DNA of 64,000 nucleotides from Halieaceae bacterium (GTDB lineage: Bacteria > Pseudomonadota > Gammaproteobacteria > Pseudomonadales > Halieaceae), in NCBI GenBank assembly GCA_002721785.1, contig PBLO01000004.1, forward strand, positions 387,384 through 451,383, in the 5' to 3' direction. This document shows, one piece after another, positions 1 through 9,774 of this stretch (position 1 is its first letter; every line of letters starts with the position of its first letter). The position numbers and the translations under genes were made by a program. The notes under the pieces were generated by a model. It was not told the origin of the DNA, made no database searches, and worked only from the letters and a program-made list of their open reading frames with translations.

Positions 1-2760
1 AATTTCTCCCCCGCCGACATCGAGGCACGCTGGTATGACCAGTGGGAATCGGCGGGCTATTTCGCGCCATCCGGAGAGGGACCCGCCTACTGTATTCCGA
101 TCCCGCCACCCAATGTCACGGGCACGTTGCACATGGGGCACGGCTTTCAGCAGGCCATCATGGATGCCCTCATTCGGTACCACCGTATGCGCGGACATAA
201 CACGCTGTGGCAGGTAGGCACTGATCACGCAGGGATCGCCACACAAATGGTCGTTGAGCGCCAGCTTGAGGCCGAGGGCACCAACCGGGAGGCGCTTGGT
301 CGGGAAGCATTTGTCGAGCGAGTCTGGGACTGGAAAGAGCAATCGGGAGGAGCCATCACTCAGCAGTTGCGGCGACTGGGTACATCTCCCGACTGGAGTC
401 GCGAGCGCTTCACCATGGATCTGGGCCTCTCAAAAGCCGTTCAGCAGGTTTTCATCTCCCTGTATGAACAGGGTCTCATTTATCGAGGCCACCGACTGGT
501 GAATTGGGACCCGCAGTTTCTAACTGCGATCTCTGATTTAGAGGTCGTTCAAGAGGAAGAATCGGGCTCCCTCTGGCATTTGCGCTACCCGTTAAGTAGC
601 GGAGAGGGATATCTGGTGGTGGCAACCACTCGACCAGAGACCATGCTGGGCGATACCGCTGTTGCCGTGCACCCCGACGACGAGCGATATCAGCATCTCA
701 TCGGCCAGACGATCGACCTGCCCTTGGCTGGCCGCGTCATCCCGATCATTGGTGATGATTACGTCGACCCGGAGTTCGGATCAGGCTGCGTCAAGATCAC
801 CCCTGCGCACGACTTCAACGATTACGCAATGGGCGAGCGGCACGACCTACCCAAAATCAACATTCTGACCGCGGAAGCACGGATCAACGATTCGGCACCC
901 GAGCGATTTCGGGGACTCGACCGCTTCGAGGCACGCAAGCAGATCGTTGAGGCTCTAGAGTCGCTCGAACTGCTAGATAAGATCGAGCCCCACACGCTAA
1001 AAGTCCCCCGAGGGGATCGTTCAGGCGCCGTCATTGAGCCGTGGCTCACGCCTCAGTGGTACGTCGATGCGAAAAAGCTGGCGGAACCCGCTATTAGCGC
1101 AGTTGAAGATGGTGCGATTCGTTTCGTGCCCAAGCAATGGGAGAACACCTACTTTGCGTGGATGCGTGACATCCAAGACTGGTGCATTAGCCGCCAGCTT
1201 TGGTGGGGCCATCGAATACCCGCTTGGTATGATCCCGACGGTAACGTCTACGTTGGCATCTCCGAAGAGCAAGTGCGGGTCGATCATGACCTAGTAGAAA
1301 CGCTTCCACTTCGTCAGGACGACGATGTGCTGGATACCTGGTTTTCGTCGGCCTTATGGACATTCTCCACGCTGGGCTGGCCAGACGATAATAATGACCT
1401 CACCGCTTTTCACCCTGCGTCCGTCTTAGTGACGGGTTTCGACATCATCTTCTTTTGGGTCGCGCGCATGATCATGATGTCGTTGCATTTCATGGAAGAG
1501 GTGCCCTTCCATACCGTGTACGTGCATGGACTGGTTCGCGACGGGGAAGGACAGAAGATGTCCAAATCCAAGGGCAATGTGCTGGACCCGATTGATCTCA
1601 TCGACGGCATCGAGCTCGAAACGCTCGTCACCAAACGTACAGCCCATCTCATGCAGCCGCAGCTGGCTGCCAAAATTGAAAAGGCGACTCGCAAACAGTT
1701 TCCAGACGGCATTCCCGGATATGGCACCGACGCACTGCGTTACACCTTTTACTCGCTGGCTTCGACGGGGCGCGACATCAAATTCGATATCGGTCGAATG
1801 GAAGGCTACCGAAACTTCTGCAATAAGATCTGGAATGCATCGCGGTATGTATTGAGCCACACAGAAGACTACGACCTGTCCAGCACAGCCACCTCACCTT
1901 CTCTCGCTGACCGATGGATACGAAGCCGGCTGGAGGCGACGCTAGTCCAGATCGAAGACGCGTATGACAACTACCGCTTCGATCTCGCGTCACAGGCGCT
2001 GTATGATTTTATATGGAATGAGTTCTGCGACTGGTACCTCGAGCTCTCCAAACCCGTGCTATGGGATGAGGCCGCCGAACCTGCAGAGCAGCTGGCCGCG
2101 CGGCAAGCCCTGTTAGGCGTACTGGAACAATCCCTGCGCATGCTCCACCCGTTCATGCCGTTCCTGACTGAAGAAATCTGGCAGACCGTCGCGCCACTTG
2201 CTGGCATGCGAGGAGACAGCATCATGCTGGCCCCGTGGCCGGCGCGCTGCTCGGATCAGATTGACACTGAGGCGGAACAGGAAATCGAGTGGCTGAAACA
2301 GATCATCGTCGGCATTCGCACGATCCGGTCTGAATCCAACATACCCCCGGGAAATGAGCTGCCGGTTTTTGTCGTCAATGCCTCCTCACTGGACAGGGAG
2401 CGCCTGCAACGCAATGAATCCTATCTTGGCCGGCTCGCCAAAGTCAGCAGCATCACGGTGCTCGAGTCGGGTGAAGATATTCCCGCCAGCCTCATGGCTC
2501 TGTGCGGTGATTTAGAGGTCAGAGTCCCCATGGCGGGCGTGATCGATGTCAGCGCCGAGCTGTCCCGGCTGGACAAAGAGCTGGCGCGGCACGAGCAGGA
2601 AATTACTAAGCTCTCCGGGAAGCTCTCAAATCAGGCATTTGTCGAGCGCGCACCTGGCGAAGTCGTCGCGGCCGAGAGAGAGAAACTCGAGCAAGCGGAA
2701 GCAGCGCTCGTGACGTTACAGCGCCAACGTGCGCAAATTGAAGAGTTGCGTTCCGCGTAA
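1..2760 (+). CDS. valS: Valine--tRNA ligase (5' end cut by window)
   Basis: Class I aminoacyl-tRNA synthetase that charges tRNA-Val in the cytoplasm. The reading frame is open from base 1, so the gene begins upstream; the ORF-track start at 127 is internal. The frame reads [15 protein letters not shown], which is the ValRS HIGH-type ATP motif (HMGH near visible residue 44). KMSKS follows in QKMSKSKGN near visible residue 519. Between them lies the editing insertion, and after them the helical anticodon-binding region. The last 65 or so residues form the charged tRNA-binding coiled coil typical of ValRS ([15 protein letters not shown]). About 919 residues are visible against roughly 950 in Escherichia coli, so only a short N-terminal piece is missing. 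Assignment is firm. Confidence 0.97.
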   Translation, partial: NFSPADIEARWYDQWESAGYFAPSGEGPAYCIPIPPPNVTGTLHMGHGFQQAIMDALIRYHRMRGHNTLWQVGTDHAGIATQMVVERQLEAEGTNREALGREAFVERVWDWKEQSGGAITQQLRRLGTSPDWSRERFTMDLGLSKAVQQVFISLYEQGLIYRGHRLVNWDPQFLTAISDLEVVQEEESGSLWHLRYPLSSGEGYLVVATTRPETMLGDTAVAVHPDDERYQHLIGQTIDLPLAGRVIPIIGDDYVDPEFGSGCVKITPAHDFNDYAMGERHDLPKINILTAEARINDSAPERFRGLDRFEARKQIVEALESLELLDKIEPHTLKVPRGDRSGAVIEPWLTPQWYVDAKKLAEPAISAVEDGAIRFVPKQWENTYFAWMRDIQDWCISRQLWWGHRIPAWYDPDGNVYVGISEEQVRVDHDLVETLPLRQDDDVLDTWFSSALWTFSTLGWPDDNNDLTAFHPASVLVTGFDIIFFWVARMIMMSLHFMEEVPFHTVYVHGLVRDGEGQKMSKSKGNVLDPIDLIDGIELETLVTKRTAHLMQPQLAAKIEKATRKQFPDGIPGYGTDALRYTFYSLASTGRDIKFDIGRMEGYRNFCNKIWNASRYVLSHTEDYDLSSTATSPSLADRWIRSRLEATLVQIEDAYDNYRFDLASQALYDFIWNEFCDWYLELSKPVLWDEAAEPAEQLAARQALLGVLEQSLRMLHPFMPFLTEEIWQTVAPLAGMRGDSIMLAPWPARCSDQIDTEAEQEIEWLKQIIVGIRTIRSESNIPPGNELPVFVVNASSLDRERLQRNESYLGRLAKVSSITVLESGEDIPASLMALCGDLEVRVPMAGVIDVSAELSRLDKELARHEQEITKLSGKLSNQAFVERAPGEVVAAEREKLEQAEAALVTLQRQRAQIEELRSA

Positions 2761-2811
2761 AGCCCTGATACACCTACCACCCATAATAATTCTAATGTGG
2801 TGGAGTCAGAT

Positions 2812-3024
2812 ATGTCAGACCGCCAGACGGGAACAGTGAAGTGGTTCAACAATGCCAAGGGTTTCGGCTTTATCACGATGGCCGACAGGCCTGATGATAT
2901 TTTTGTTCACTTCCGCGCGATTCAGGGTGACGGCTATCGCAGTTTGAACGAGGGGCAAGAAGTCGAGTTCAAATTGGTGGAGGGGCCCAAAGGCCTGCAG
3001 GCAGAAGAAGTCACCAAACGCTAG
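2812..3024 (+). CDS. Cold-shock domain protein (CspA family)
   Basis: Small single-stranded nucleic-acid-binding protein of about 70 residues, one OB-fold cold-shock domain. Both RNA-binding motifs are visible: KGFGFI (RNP1) and DIFVHF (RNP2), preceded by the usual TGTVKWFN opening. I chose ATG 2812 over the track start at 2797 because GGAG lies 6 bases before it and the family usually begins just before the GTVKWFN strand. It follows valS after about 50 bases. Whether it is cold-induced or constitutive cannot be told; members of this family act as RNA chaperones or antiterminators. Confidence 0.93.
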   Translation: MSDRQTGTVKWFNNAKGFGFITMADRPDDIFVHFRAIQGDGYRSLNEGQEVEFKLVEGPKGLQAEEVTKR

Positions 3025-3093
3025 CACCCTCGCCAATATCCCGGCCCGCAAAGGTTTGGTAAGCTCGCGCTCTTTCTGAACTCGCGTGCCCCT

Positions 3094-3771
3094 ATGCCCT
3101 CCTCTAAAGCCTCTTCTCGCAAAGCCCAAAAAACCAGCTCCAAATCCACAGGAAAATCGTCTGACTCGCTATTGCGCCGCTTCAGGGGCGTAGCAATGCC
3201 CTACTCTGGTCACCGAAGCATTCGAGCTGTGAAGCGCGCCGGGCACGAGCCTAGCATTCATGGCACAAAGCTCTGGAAATCCAGTTGCCTCATCATCGAT
3301 TACCTGCAAAAAAACCCACCTAAACGACGCGATACCGTTTTAGACGCTGGATGTGGCTGGGGTATCACCGGGATCTGGTGCGCCAAGAAATGGGGTTCAG
3401 CCGTCACCTCGATGGATGCAGATCCCGCCGTATTTCCCTACCTGCAGGCCGTGGCGGAGCTGAACGGGGTCACCACCACACCATGGGTCGAGCGCTTCGA
3501 AAAGCTACGTAAAAAAGATCTCGCGCAAACAGACATCCTGTTCGGTGGAGACATCTGCTTCTGGGATGAGCTCGTCAAACCCGTCGGACAAATGATTGAT
3601 CGCGCTATCAACGCCGGGGTCGGCACGATCGTCATCGGTGATCCCGAGCGACCAACCTTTCACGAGATGGCCGAGCGGGCAATTAACAAACACGGTGGCG
3701 AGCTACTGGACTGGCGTCTATCCGGCACGGTGAAGGCCACTGGCGCATTACTGGTGATCCACAACGATTAA
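3094..3771 (+). CDS. Class I SAM-dependent methyltransferase
   Basis: Predicted S-adenosylmethionine-dependent methyltransferase of 225 residues. The SAM-binding motif I is clear (VLDAGCGWGITG, about residues 88-99), followed by the acidic end of strand 2 (SMDADP). The overall pattern, with an N-terminal IHGTKLWKSS segment before motif I, resembles the protein methyltransferase/METTL-like group, so a protein or small-molecule substrate is possible. The first 30 residues are rich in Lys and Ser and may be disordered, or the true start may lie downstream. Its stop codon directly abuts the stop of the convergent TPR gene. Substrate unknown. Confidence 0.75.
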   Translation: MPSSKASSRKAQKTSSKSTGKSSDSLLRRFRGVAMPYSGHRSIRAVKRAGHEPSIHGTKLWKSSCLIIDYLQKNPPKRRDTVLDAGCGWGITGIWCAKKWGSAVTSMDADPAVFPYLQAVAELNGVTTTPWVERFEKLRKKDLAQTDILFGGDICFWDELVKPVGQMIDRAINAGVGTIVIGDPERPTFHEMAERAINKHGGELLDWRLSGTVKATGALLVIHND

Positions 3772-4980
3772 TCAGGGTAAGTAGAAAAGCTCCATCTCCA
3801 ATATGCTCTCCACAGAATCTTGGCAGTTTGCGAATGCCGGGCGGAACACCATACGACGTAACGCACGCCTCAAACTGCCGGGAAGGCCCTCCGCCTCCGG
3901 GTCTACAGCAGCCAAATCAAGATCCCGGGGTTGTCCTCTCTCTGTGACAGTTGTCGATAACTCAACCGGCACGGGCACGTCACGAAAAGCCAGTTTGTAC
4001 GACAGTCGAGGGTATTCCGGTAACGGCCCTGCGGTTTTAAACCGCTTTGGTTCCGCAGCACAAGCACGCTGGTACAGCTTAGTCGCCTGATCTCGCTTCT
4101 TGTAAAACCAGTGCCAATCCGCCAGGGCAGAGACAGCATCGTGATTATCGGGCTGCAGTGACAGCAAACGCTCAAAAACCTGCTCACCTCTGATGAATAA
4201 CCGTCGTTGCAAGGCCTCAAGACGAGGCTCTCTGTCAAGCGACTGCCAGCCGGGGTCAGAAAAGCCCCGCTCAAAGCGTGGATCGTCCACCAGGACGTCC
4301 AGCTTGTACTCCAGCAAATAGTAAAAACGGCCAAGCCGGAACGTGAAGGGCTGACACCATGTATCGGCGACTGACGAGTCGGCACACACCTGCTCTGTCA
4401 TCGATTCAAAACGGTCGTGCAGCCTCAGGACATCGCGATCTCTCCCCTCCCAGCTTGCATCCAGCAGAGCATCCAGCGACACATCAAAAAATTCAGTCGC
4501 CGCCTGCAACTCACCCGCCTCAAAGGGCGGCAGACCCGCGCCTAACAAGCGCAGCTGATATGCGGCGCGCTCCTCGAAACCCTCACGATCACCTGACAAA
4601 AGGAACAGATCTAGCAAGCCACGCAATATCGGCAGCTGCTGGTCCCCGTACAAGCCGTTATTCACCCGGGCATTGTGCAGCGCCTGATCTAAATATTGTT
4701 CCGCAGCCTCAATATCGCCGATTGCGAGTAACAGGTCCGCTGTCTCGACCAATGCGGGAGCCAGATCAGGATGATAGGGTCCCAATCGCTGCTCCATTGC
4801 CCGCAGCGCTTGTTCAGCAATGTTAGCGCTGGCGAGCAAATCTGTGTCAAACACCACGTTGCTATGGTGCCGCTCAAGGGATTCAACACTCTGCACTCGA
4901 ACCCCAAAAGGCAGGGGTGTCTCTGCAGACACCTCAACGCCTGCTACTAGCAGGACAAGCACGAGTGCGCGTATCAACAC
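3772..4980 (-). CDS. Exported TPR protein with TonB-like C-terminal domain
   Basis: Hypothetical protein of 402 residues. An N-terminal signal peptide is visible (LIRALVLVLLVAGVEVSA). Helical TPR-like repeats follow (e.g. LETADLLLAIGDIEAAEQYLDQAL in outline, and a later repeat around NHDAVSALADWHWFYKKRDQATKLY). The last 80 residues resemble the TonB/energy-transducer C-terminal fold (VELSTTVTERGQPRDL, then LRRALRRMVFRPAF), which often appears in periplasmic proteins without TonB function. The start codon is GTG and no strong ribosome site precedes it. An orphan minus-strand terminator lies about 40 bases upstream. Function unknown; periplasmic scaffold is an inference. Confidence 0.7.
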   Translation of the reverse strand: MLIRALVLVLLVAGVEVSAETPLPFGVRVQSVESLERHHSNVVFDTDLLASANIAEQALRAMEQRLGPYHPDLAPALVETADLLLAIGDIEAAEQYLDQALHNARVNNGLYGDQQLPILRGLLDLFLLSGDREGFEERAAYQLRLLGAGLPPFEAGELQAATEFFDVSLDALLDASWEGRDRDVLRLHDRFESMTEQVCADSSVADTWCQPFTFRLGRFYYLLEYKLDVLVDDPRFERGFSDPGWQSLDREPRLEALQRRLFIRGEQVFERLLSLQPDNHDAVSALADWHWFYKKRDQATKLYQRACAAEPKRFKTAGPLPEYPRLSYKLAFRDVPVPVELSTTVTERGQPRDLDLAAVDPEAEGLPGSLRRALRRMVFRPAFANCQDSVESILEMELFYLP

Positions 4981-5019
4981 GCTGTTAACCGGGAGGTGTT
5001 CATCTTGCGAATATAGCGC

Positions 5020-5046
5020 AAAAAAAACCCGCCTCGGAGAGGCGGG
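5020..5046 (-). terminator. Rho-independent terminator on the minus strand
   Basis: Perfect 8-bp GC-rich stem CCCGCCTC / GAGGCGGG with a GGA loop. It is preceded on the plus strand by eight A residues, so the minus-strand transcript would end in a run of U. It lies between the divergent LysR and TPR genes, where no annotated gene reads into it. It must therefore terminate either a short unannotated RNA from 5047-5200 or the leader of the TPR gene (attenuator). Confidence 0.8.
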
Positions 5047-5202
5047 CAGAGGCTGTTACAGACACTGGGCTGGGCCGGGGACAAAAGGGAAAAACCCGGT
5101 CGTCACTGCTCAGAACCTGTATTTCAGTCTGCAACACAGCTATCATTCCTTCCAATGTATTTTTTTAATCGAATCCAGTCCCTGGCGTTATAAGAGGCAT
5201 AG

Positions 5203-6144
5203 ATGAATCTGAATCGACTCGCAAGAATTGATCTTAACCTGCTGGTAGCACTGCATATTTTGCTACAGGAGGGCAGTGTATCCCGTGCCGCGGTCAAACT
5301 ATCCATAACCCAACCCGCGATGTCGAAGACGCTGGGCCGACTCCGGGAAACCTTTGACGATCCACTCTTCGTCCGCAGTAAACGCGGTATTCAACCCACA
5401 CCCAGGGCGCTTGGGCTTGCGGGCGAATTGAAAGGTGTTTTGGGGCAAATAGACGGGTTACTGGATGCGGGCGACTTCTCCCCCGCTGCCTTCAAAGGCG
5501 AAATCACGCTGGCAATATCGGAGTACGTCGGCTTCACCCTGTTACCACCGCTCTCTGCGCGCCTGCAATCACATGCTCCGCGCCTCAGACTGCGGACCAT
5601 CACGCGAGCCGAGAGACAGTTGGATCAGCTCGCGAGCGGTGAGCTCGACTTTGCTATCCAGATTCAGAGAGAAGAATATCCACCCGAGTACACGGTCGCA
5701 CCACTCGCCGCTTCTCCCCTTGCAATCTTCGTCAGACAAGATCATCCGCTGGTAGCGCAAACCCTGACCAGTCAGATGATCCGCCAGTTTCCACAAGTAG
5801 CGCTATACGTTGCCGATCGCGAGGAGCTGATTGGAGGACAGACACTGGCGAGAAACTTGTTCGAAAGCGATCGCGGGATACTGGAAACCTCTCACTTGCT
5901 CACCGCTTTCGAGATACTGCGCGAAACCGACTATCTACTCATTTGCCCTGCCTACCTCGCTCGCAATGAGGGCGCAACGCGGGATATCGTCGCGCTGACG
6001 CTCCCTGTCGACATGACCTTCAGCGTTCAATATTCGCTCATTGCTCATAAACGCACCGAGCAATCCCCGGTTCATCAGTGGCTATGGCAAGAGATTGTAG
6101 ATACCGTGCAATCTATGCGATTCAGAACAGTGCATAGGGGTTAA
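5203..6144 (+). CDS. LysR-family transcriptional regulator
   Basis: DNA-binding regulator of 313 residues, normal for LysR proteins. The N-terminal winged helix-turn-helix is clear (IDLNLLVALHILLQEGSVSRAAVKLSITQPAMSKTLGRLRE in outline), then a periplasmic-binding-like effector domain. The DLNLLVALHILL start and the FDDPLFVRSKRGIQPT segment resemble the NodD/LeuO/SyrM branch. GAGG sits about 6 bases before the ATG. It is divergent from the TPR gene and followed by tatD in the same direction, so its target is not obvious; the TPR gene is the conventional guess for a divergent LysR target. Confidence 0.92.
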   Translation: MNLNRLARIDLNLLVALHILLQEGSVSRAAVKLSITQPAMSKTLGRLRETFDDPLFVRSKRGIQPTPRALGLAGELKGVLGQIDGLLDAGDFSPAAFKGEITLAISEYVGFTLLPPLSARLQSHAPRLRLRTITRAERQLDQLASGELDFAIQIQREEYPPEYTVAPLAASPLAIFVRQDHPLVAQTLTSQMIRQFPQVALYVADREELIGGQTLARNLFESDRGILETSHLLTAFEILRETDYLLICPAYLARNEGATRDIVALTLPVDMTFSVQYSLIAHKRTEQSPVHQWLWQEIVDTVQSMRFRTVHRG

Positions 6145-6214
6145 TTCCCTCTGTTCATGCCAGAAAAGGGGCCATTTGTGCCATACTTCGCGCCCCTGCG
6201 TTACCCAGTCCAGC

Positions 6215-7018
6215 ATGAACACGACCAAGCGCCGCGACATTCCCCGTTTCAACACACCCATCGTTGAAACTCATTGCCATTTGGACTACCTCGAAGCCGA
6301 CGCTTTGGGTGAGGTTTTAGATGCAGCGTTCGAGGCGGGGATAGAACGCATCGTAACCATCTCGGTATCAGCGGATAATTTAGACACTGTTCGTGATATT
6401 GCCGACTCCCATGATGCAATCTGGTGCACGCAGGGGATACATCCCCATGAAGCTGACAGCTGGACGACTGACCTCGGCCAGCGGGTGACTGAAGGTAGCC
6501 AGCACGCTCGGGTGGTGGCCATAGGCGAGATTGGTCTTGATTACTTCTACGAGCACGCCGATCGCAACGCGCAATTGAACGCCTTCGATGCGCAGCTAGA
6601 TCTCGCAGCACAGCAAGATCTGCCTGTCGTGATTCATACCCGTGAGGCCGATTACGATACTCGAAGCGTGCTCGCCAATCACAGCGATACGCTGGCGCGT
6701 AAGGGCGTGATTCACAGCTTTACCAGCTCATTGTCTCTGGCCGAGTACTGCCTGAGTGAAGGCTTCATGCTGGGGTTCAACGGGATTACTACATTTCGCA
6801 ATGCCGACAATGTCAGAGAAGTTGTAGACGCCACCCCGGTTGAGCGTATCGTCCTTGAGACCGACGCGCCCTACCTGACACCTGTCCCCTACCGTGGACG
6901 ACCCAACGCCCCCTGTTACCTGCCCTTCATCGCGGAAAAGCTGGCAGAGATTAAAGCACTGCCCGTTGAGGAGATGCTCTCTCACGCTCGCGACAATAGC
7001 CACCGACTGTTTTTTTAA
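6215..7018 (+). CDS. TatD-family metal-dependent hydrolase
   Basis: TIM-barrel metallohydrolase of the TatD family, typically 3'-5' deoxyribonucleases, of about 267 residues from ATG 6215. Metal ligands are visible: the THCHLD motif near the N-terminus, an internal GEIGLDY motif, PVVIHTREA, IHSF and the C-terminal ETDAPYLTP. I prefer ATG 6215 to the TTG at 6176 because family members begin shortly before the H-x-H motif and the extra residues look non-conserved. The gene ends 3 bases before rapA, suggesting co-transcription. Cellular role in DNA repair or fragmentation is family knowledge, not shown here. Confidence 0.9.
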   Translation: MNTTKRRDIPRFNTPIVETHCHLDYLEADALGEVLDAAFEAGIERIVTISVSADNLDTVRDIADSHDAIWCTQGIHPHEADSWTTDLGQRVTEGSQHARVVAIGEIGLDYFYEHADRNAQLNAFDAQLDLAAQQDLPVVIHTREADYDTRSVLANHSDTLARKGVIHSFTSSLSLAEYCLSEGFMLGFNGITTFRNADNVREVVDATPVERIVLETDAPYLTPVPYRGRPNAPCYLPFIAEKLAEIKALPVEEMLSHARDNSHRLFF

Positions 7019-7021
7019 AAG

Positions 7022-9772
7022 ATGACTGAGCATTTTCTACCTGGCCAGAGATGGGTCAGCCACGCCGATGCGACCCTCGGGCTGGGCATCGTCACCCACG
7101 CCGACGACCGGCGAGTCACACTCCACTTTCCTGCCGTTGAGGAAGAGCGCGTGTACGCGACAAACCGAGCACCGCTCACGCGACTATTGCTGAAACCCGG
7201 CGACCAACTCACGCCAACAAGCGGCACTCCGCTGATCGTTGAAGGTGTGCGGGAACAGAGCGGCGTTCTGATTTATGAAGCGAAAGACTCAACGGGGCAG
7301 ATACTGTCCATTGTCGAAACAGAGCTCGATGCTCACATTGAACTCAACACTCCGGTCGAACGCTTGCTGAACAATCAATTGGGTAAACCGCGTGATTTCG
7401 ATATACGTCGGACGACATTGGAGCATGTTGCCGCCGGAGAGGGCTTTGGCATGCGGGGCCTGCTCGGTGCGCGAACCGCTTTTCTGTCGCACCAACTTTA
7501 TGTCGCCGCCAGCGTAGGCCAGAGATTCGCGCCCCGCGTCCTGCTTGCCGACGAAGTGGGGCTCGGAAAAACCATCGAAGCCGGCTTGATCTTAACCCAA
7601 CAACTGCAACGTCAACGCGCTAACAAGATATTGATCATCGTGCCAGACACGCTAGCCCATCAGTGGCTAGTCGAGCTGCAAAGGCGATTCCACCTCTCGT
7701 TTTCACTCTTCAATCGACAACGCCTTGAAGAGGCCGATATCGAAACCGAGTTCTCGGAAAACCCGCTCATCATCGCGCCAATTTCTTTGTTTGAGGAAAG
7801 CCTCGCGATCAGCGATGTCGTCAGCAGTCTCAACTGGGACATGGTCGTCATTGATGAAGCCCATCACATCACCGGGCTCGGGGAAAACCGAAGCGAACTC
7901 GGCCAGTTTGTTCATGATCTCTCAGCCAACACCAGAGGCCTTTTACTTTTGACGGCCACGCCCGAGCAGGCGGGGCTGCGGAGCCACTTCGACCGTCTGC
8001 AACTCATCGACCCGGCGCGTTACGCGGACTTTGCGCAGTTTGAGTCTGAACATTCACAGTTCAATGAGTGGAGTCGTATCGTTGAAGCGCTGGAAGCAGG
8101 CGAGTCTGTGGCACTCCCCGAGGGGATCGACTCGGCAGCTGACAACGACACCAAGATCCAACAAATGCTGGATCGATACGGAACAGGACGCGTTCTGTAC
8201 CGCAACACCCGAAAGGGGATCTCAGGGTTCCCGACCCGCCATCGCATCTTGTACCCACTGCCCGCTCCAGCCCTCTATGGCACGAATATCGATCTGCTGC
8301 ATCCAGAGATTGAACACAGCAGTGACGACTGGATTGACCATGACCCACGGGTGAAATGGCTAGAGGACCACCTCAAGTCTCTCCGACCGGAGAAGGCGCT
8401 GGTCATTTGTGCTCACAGGGATACCGCCATTGCGTTAGAGCATCACCTGCACCTCAAGGCAGGCGTCCGTTGCGCGGCTTTCCACGAAGATCTCAGCCTG
8501 ATCGAGCGTGACCGCGCCGCCGCGTACTTTGCCGAAGAAACGGGTGGTGCACAGGCGCTGATTTGCTCAGAAATCGGTAGCGAAGGCAGGAACTTCCAGT
8601 TCGCGCGTCACCTCATTTGCTTCGATCTACCTCTGCACCCGGATCTACTGGAGCAGCGTATTGGTCGCCTGGACAGAATTGGGCAGGGTTCAGATATCTA
8701 CATTCACGTGCCCTACCTGCAGGGCACGAGTCAGGAAAGTTTGTGCCGCTGGCTCGATGAGGGACTCAATGCCTTCAGTTCAACCTGCTCTGTCGGCCAT
8801 CAAATTCATACGGAGTTCGCACACGAGTTAGCGCGCAGTTTCAACGAGCCCGCCTCGCTTCAACCTCTGCTAGATGCGACCCGGGCTCGACGAGATAGCC
8901 TGCTGCGAGAGAGTGAGGCGGGACGTGACCGGTTGCTCGAACGTCACTCCCATAATGCATCAGAGGGCCAGCTCATCATTGACTCGCTCTCGGAGCGTGA
9001 AGACAGCGAATCGCTGTTCGCGTTCACCGAACTGCTATTTGATCGCATGGGAATCGAGCAAGACTACCTAGATGAAAACTTGCAACTGGTCCGCCCCACC
9101 GAGAATCTGGCCACTGGCCAGCTGCCGGGACTGGACGAAGAAGGCGTCACAGCGACTTATGATCGCGCAACAGCCCTCTCGCGGGACGACGTCACATTCC
9201 TGACCTGGGAGCATCCGATCGTCACCGAAACAATGACTGCACTACTTGGCAGTGACGTGGGGAAAGCCAGCATCGGCACATTTAAGCATCGCGGCGTCCC
9301 CGCCGGCACCGTTTTGCTGGAGGCAATTCACCGGGTGGAGTGTCTCGCACCCCGTTACCTGCAGACTGGCCAGTTTCTGGATCAACAACCGCTGCGGACA
9401 CTATTGACCCAATCGGGCAAAGACGTGACAGACAAACTGTCCGCGCAGTTCTTCAGCGACGCACTCCAAAGCGTGCCCAGCGCGACAAGTGCGACGGCAC
9501 TGAATAAGTTACGCCCTCTTATAGAGACACTACTCCCCACAGTGGAACAAGCGACACAATTGGAAATCGAGCGCCGCACTGACGCCGCCATGTCAGCAGC
9601 AGCTGATTATTACGGCGCGGAAATCAGCCGACTCCAGCACTTGCAGCGCATTAACCCCGCTGTGCGGGACGAAGAAATTGCGACGCTGACGGAGGAAAGC
9701 GAGGCCTGTCAGAGCGCCCTATCGCATTCGAAGCCCTCGCTCGAGGGCCTCAGGGTGTGTATCGCGGTCTGA
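7022..9772 (+). CDS. rapA: RNA polymerase-associated ATPase RapA
   Basis: Swi2/Snf2-family ATPase that binds RNA polymerase and promotes its recycling. The 916-residue product matches the family length (968 in Escherichia coli). It opens with the RapA-type N-terminal domain (PGQRWVSHADATLGLGIV). Walker A follows (DEVGLGKT, about residue 175), then Walker B DEAH (VIDEAHH, about residue 277), LTATPEQ motif III and the helicase C domain with motif VI (QRIGRLDRIGQ). It begins 3 bases after the tatD stop and converges with the DUF3604 gene, whose stop is 2 bases away. Assignment is firm. Confidence 0.95.
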   Translation: MTEHFLPGQRWVSHADATLGLGIVTHADDRRVTLHFPAVEEERVYATNRAPLTRLLLKPGDQLTPTSGTPLIVEGVREQSGVLIYEAKDSTGQILSIVETELDAHIELNTPVERLLNNQLGKPRDFDIRRTTLEHVAAGEGFGMRGLLGARTAFLSHQLYVAASVGQRFAPRVLLADEVGLGKTIEAGLILTQQLQRQRANKILIIVPDTLAHQWLVELQRRFHLSFSLFNRQRLEEADIETEFSENPLIIAPISLFEESLAISDVVSSLNWDMVVIDEAHHITGLGENRSELGQFVHDLSANTRGLLLLTATPEQAGLRSHFDRLQLIDPARYADFAQFESEHSQFNEWSRIVEALEAGESVALPEGIDSAADNDTKIQQMLDRYGTGRVLYRNTRKGISGFPTRHRILYPLPAPALYGTNIDLLHPEIEHSSDDWIDHDPRVKWLEDHLKSLRPEKALVICAHRDTAIALEHHLHLKAGVRCAAFHEDLSLIERDRAAAYFAEETGGAQALICSEIGSEGRNFQFARHLICFDLPLHPDLLEQRIGRLDRIGQGSDIYIHVPYLQGTSQESLCRWLDEGLNAFSSTCSVGHQIHTEFAHELARSFNEPASLQPLLDATRARRDSLLRESEAGRDRLLERHSHNASEGQLIIDSLSEREDSESLFAFTELLFDRMGIEQDYLDENLQLVRPTENLATGQLPGLDEEGVTATYDRATALSRDDVTFLTWEHPIVTETMTALLGSDVGKASIGTFKHRGVPAGTVLLEAIHRVECLAPRYLQTGQFLDQQPLRTLLTQSGKDVTDKLSAQFFSDALQSVPSATSATALNKLRPLIETLLPTVEQATQLEIERRTDAAMSAAADYYGAEISRLQHLQRINPAVRDEEIATLTEESEACQSALSHSKPSLEGLRVCIAV

Positions 9773-9774
9773 TA

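Noticed and set aside
4359-4826. 155-residue plus-strand ORF
   Set aside because: Antisense to the TPR gene, Pro/His/Ser-rich low-complexity translation typical of a shadow frame.
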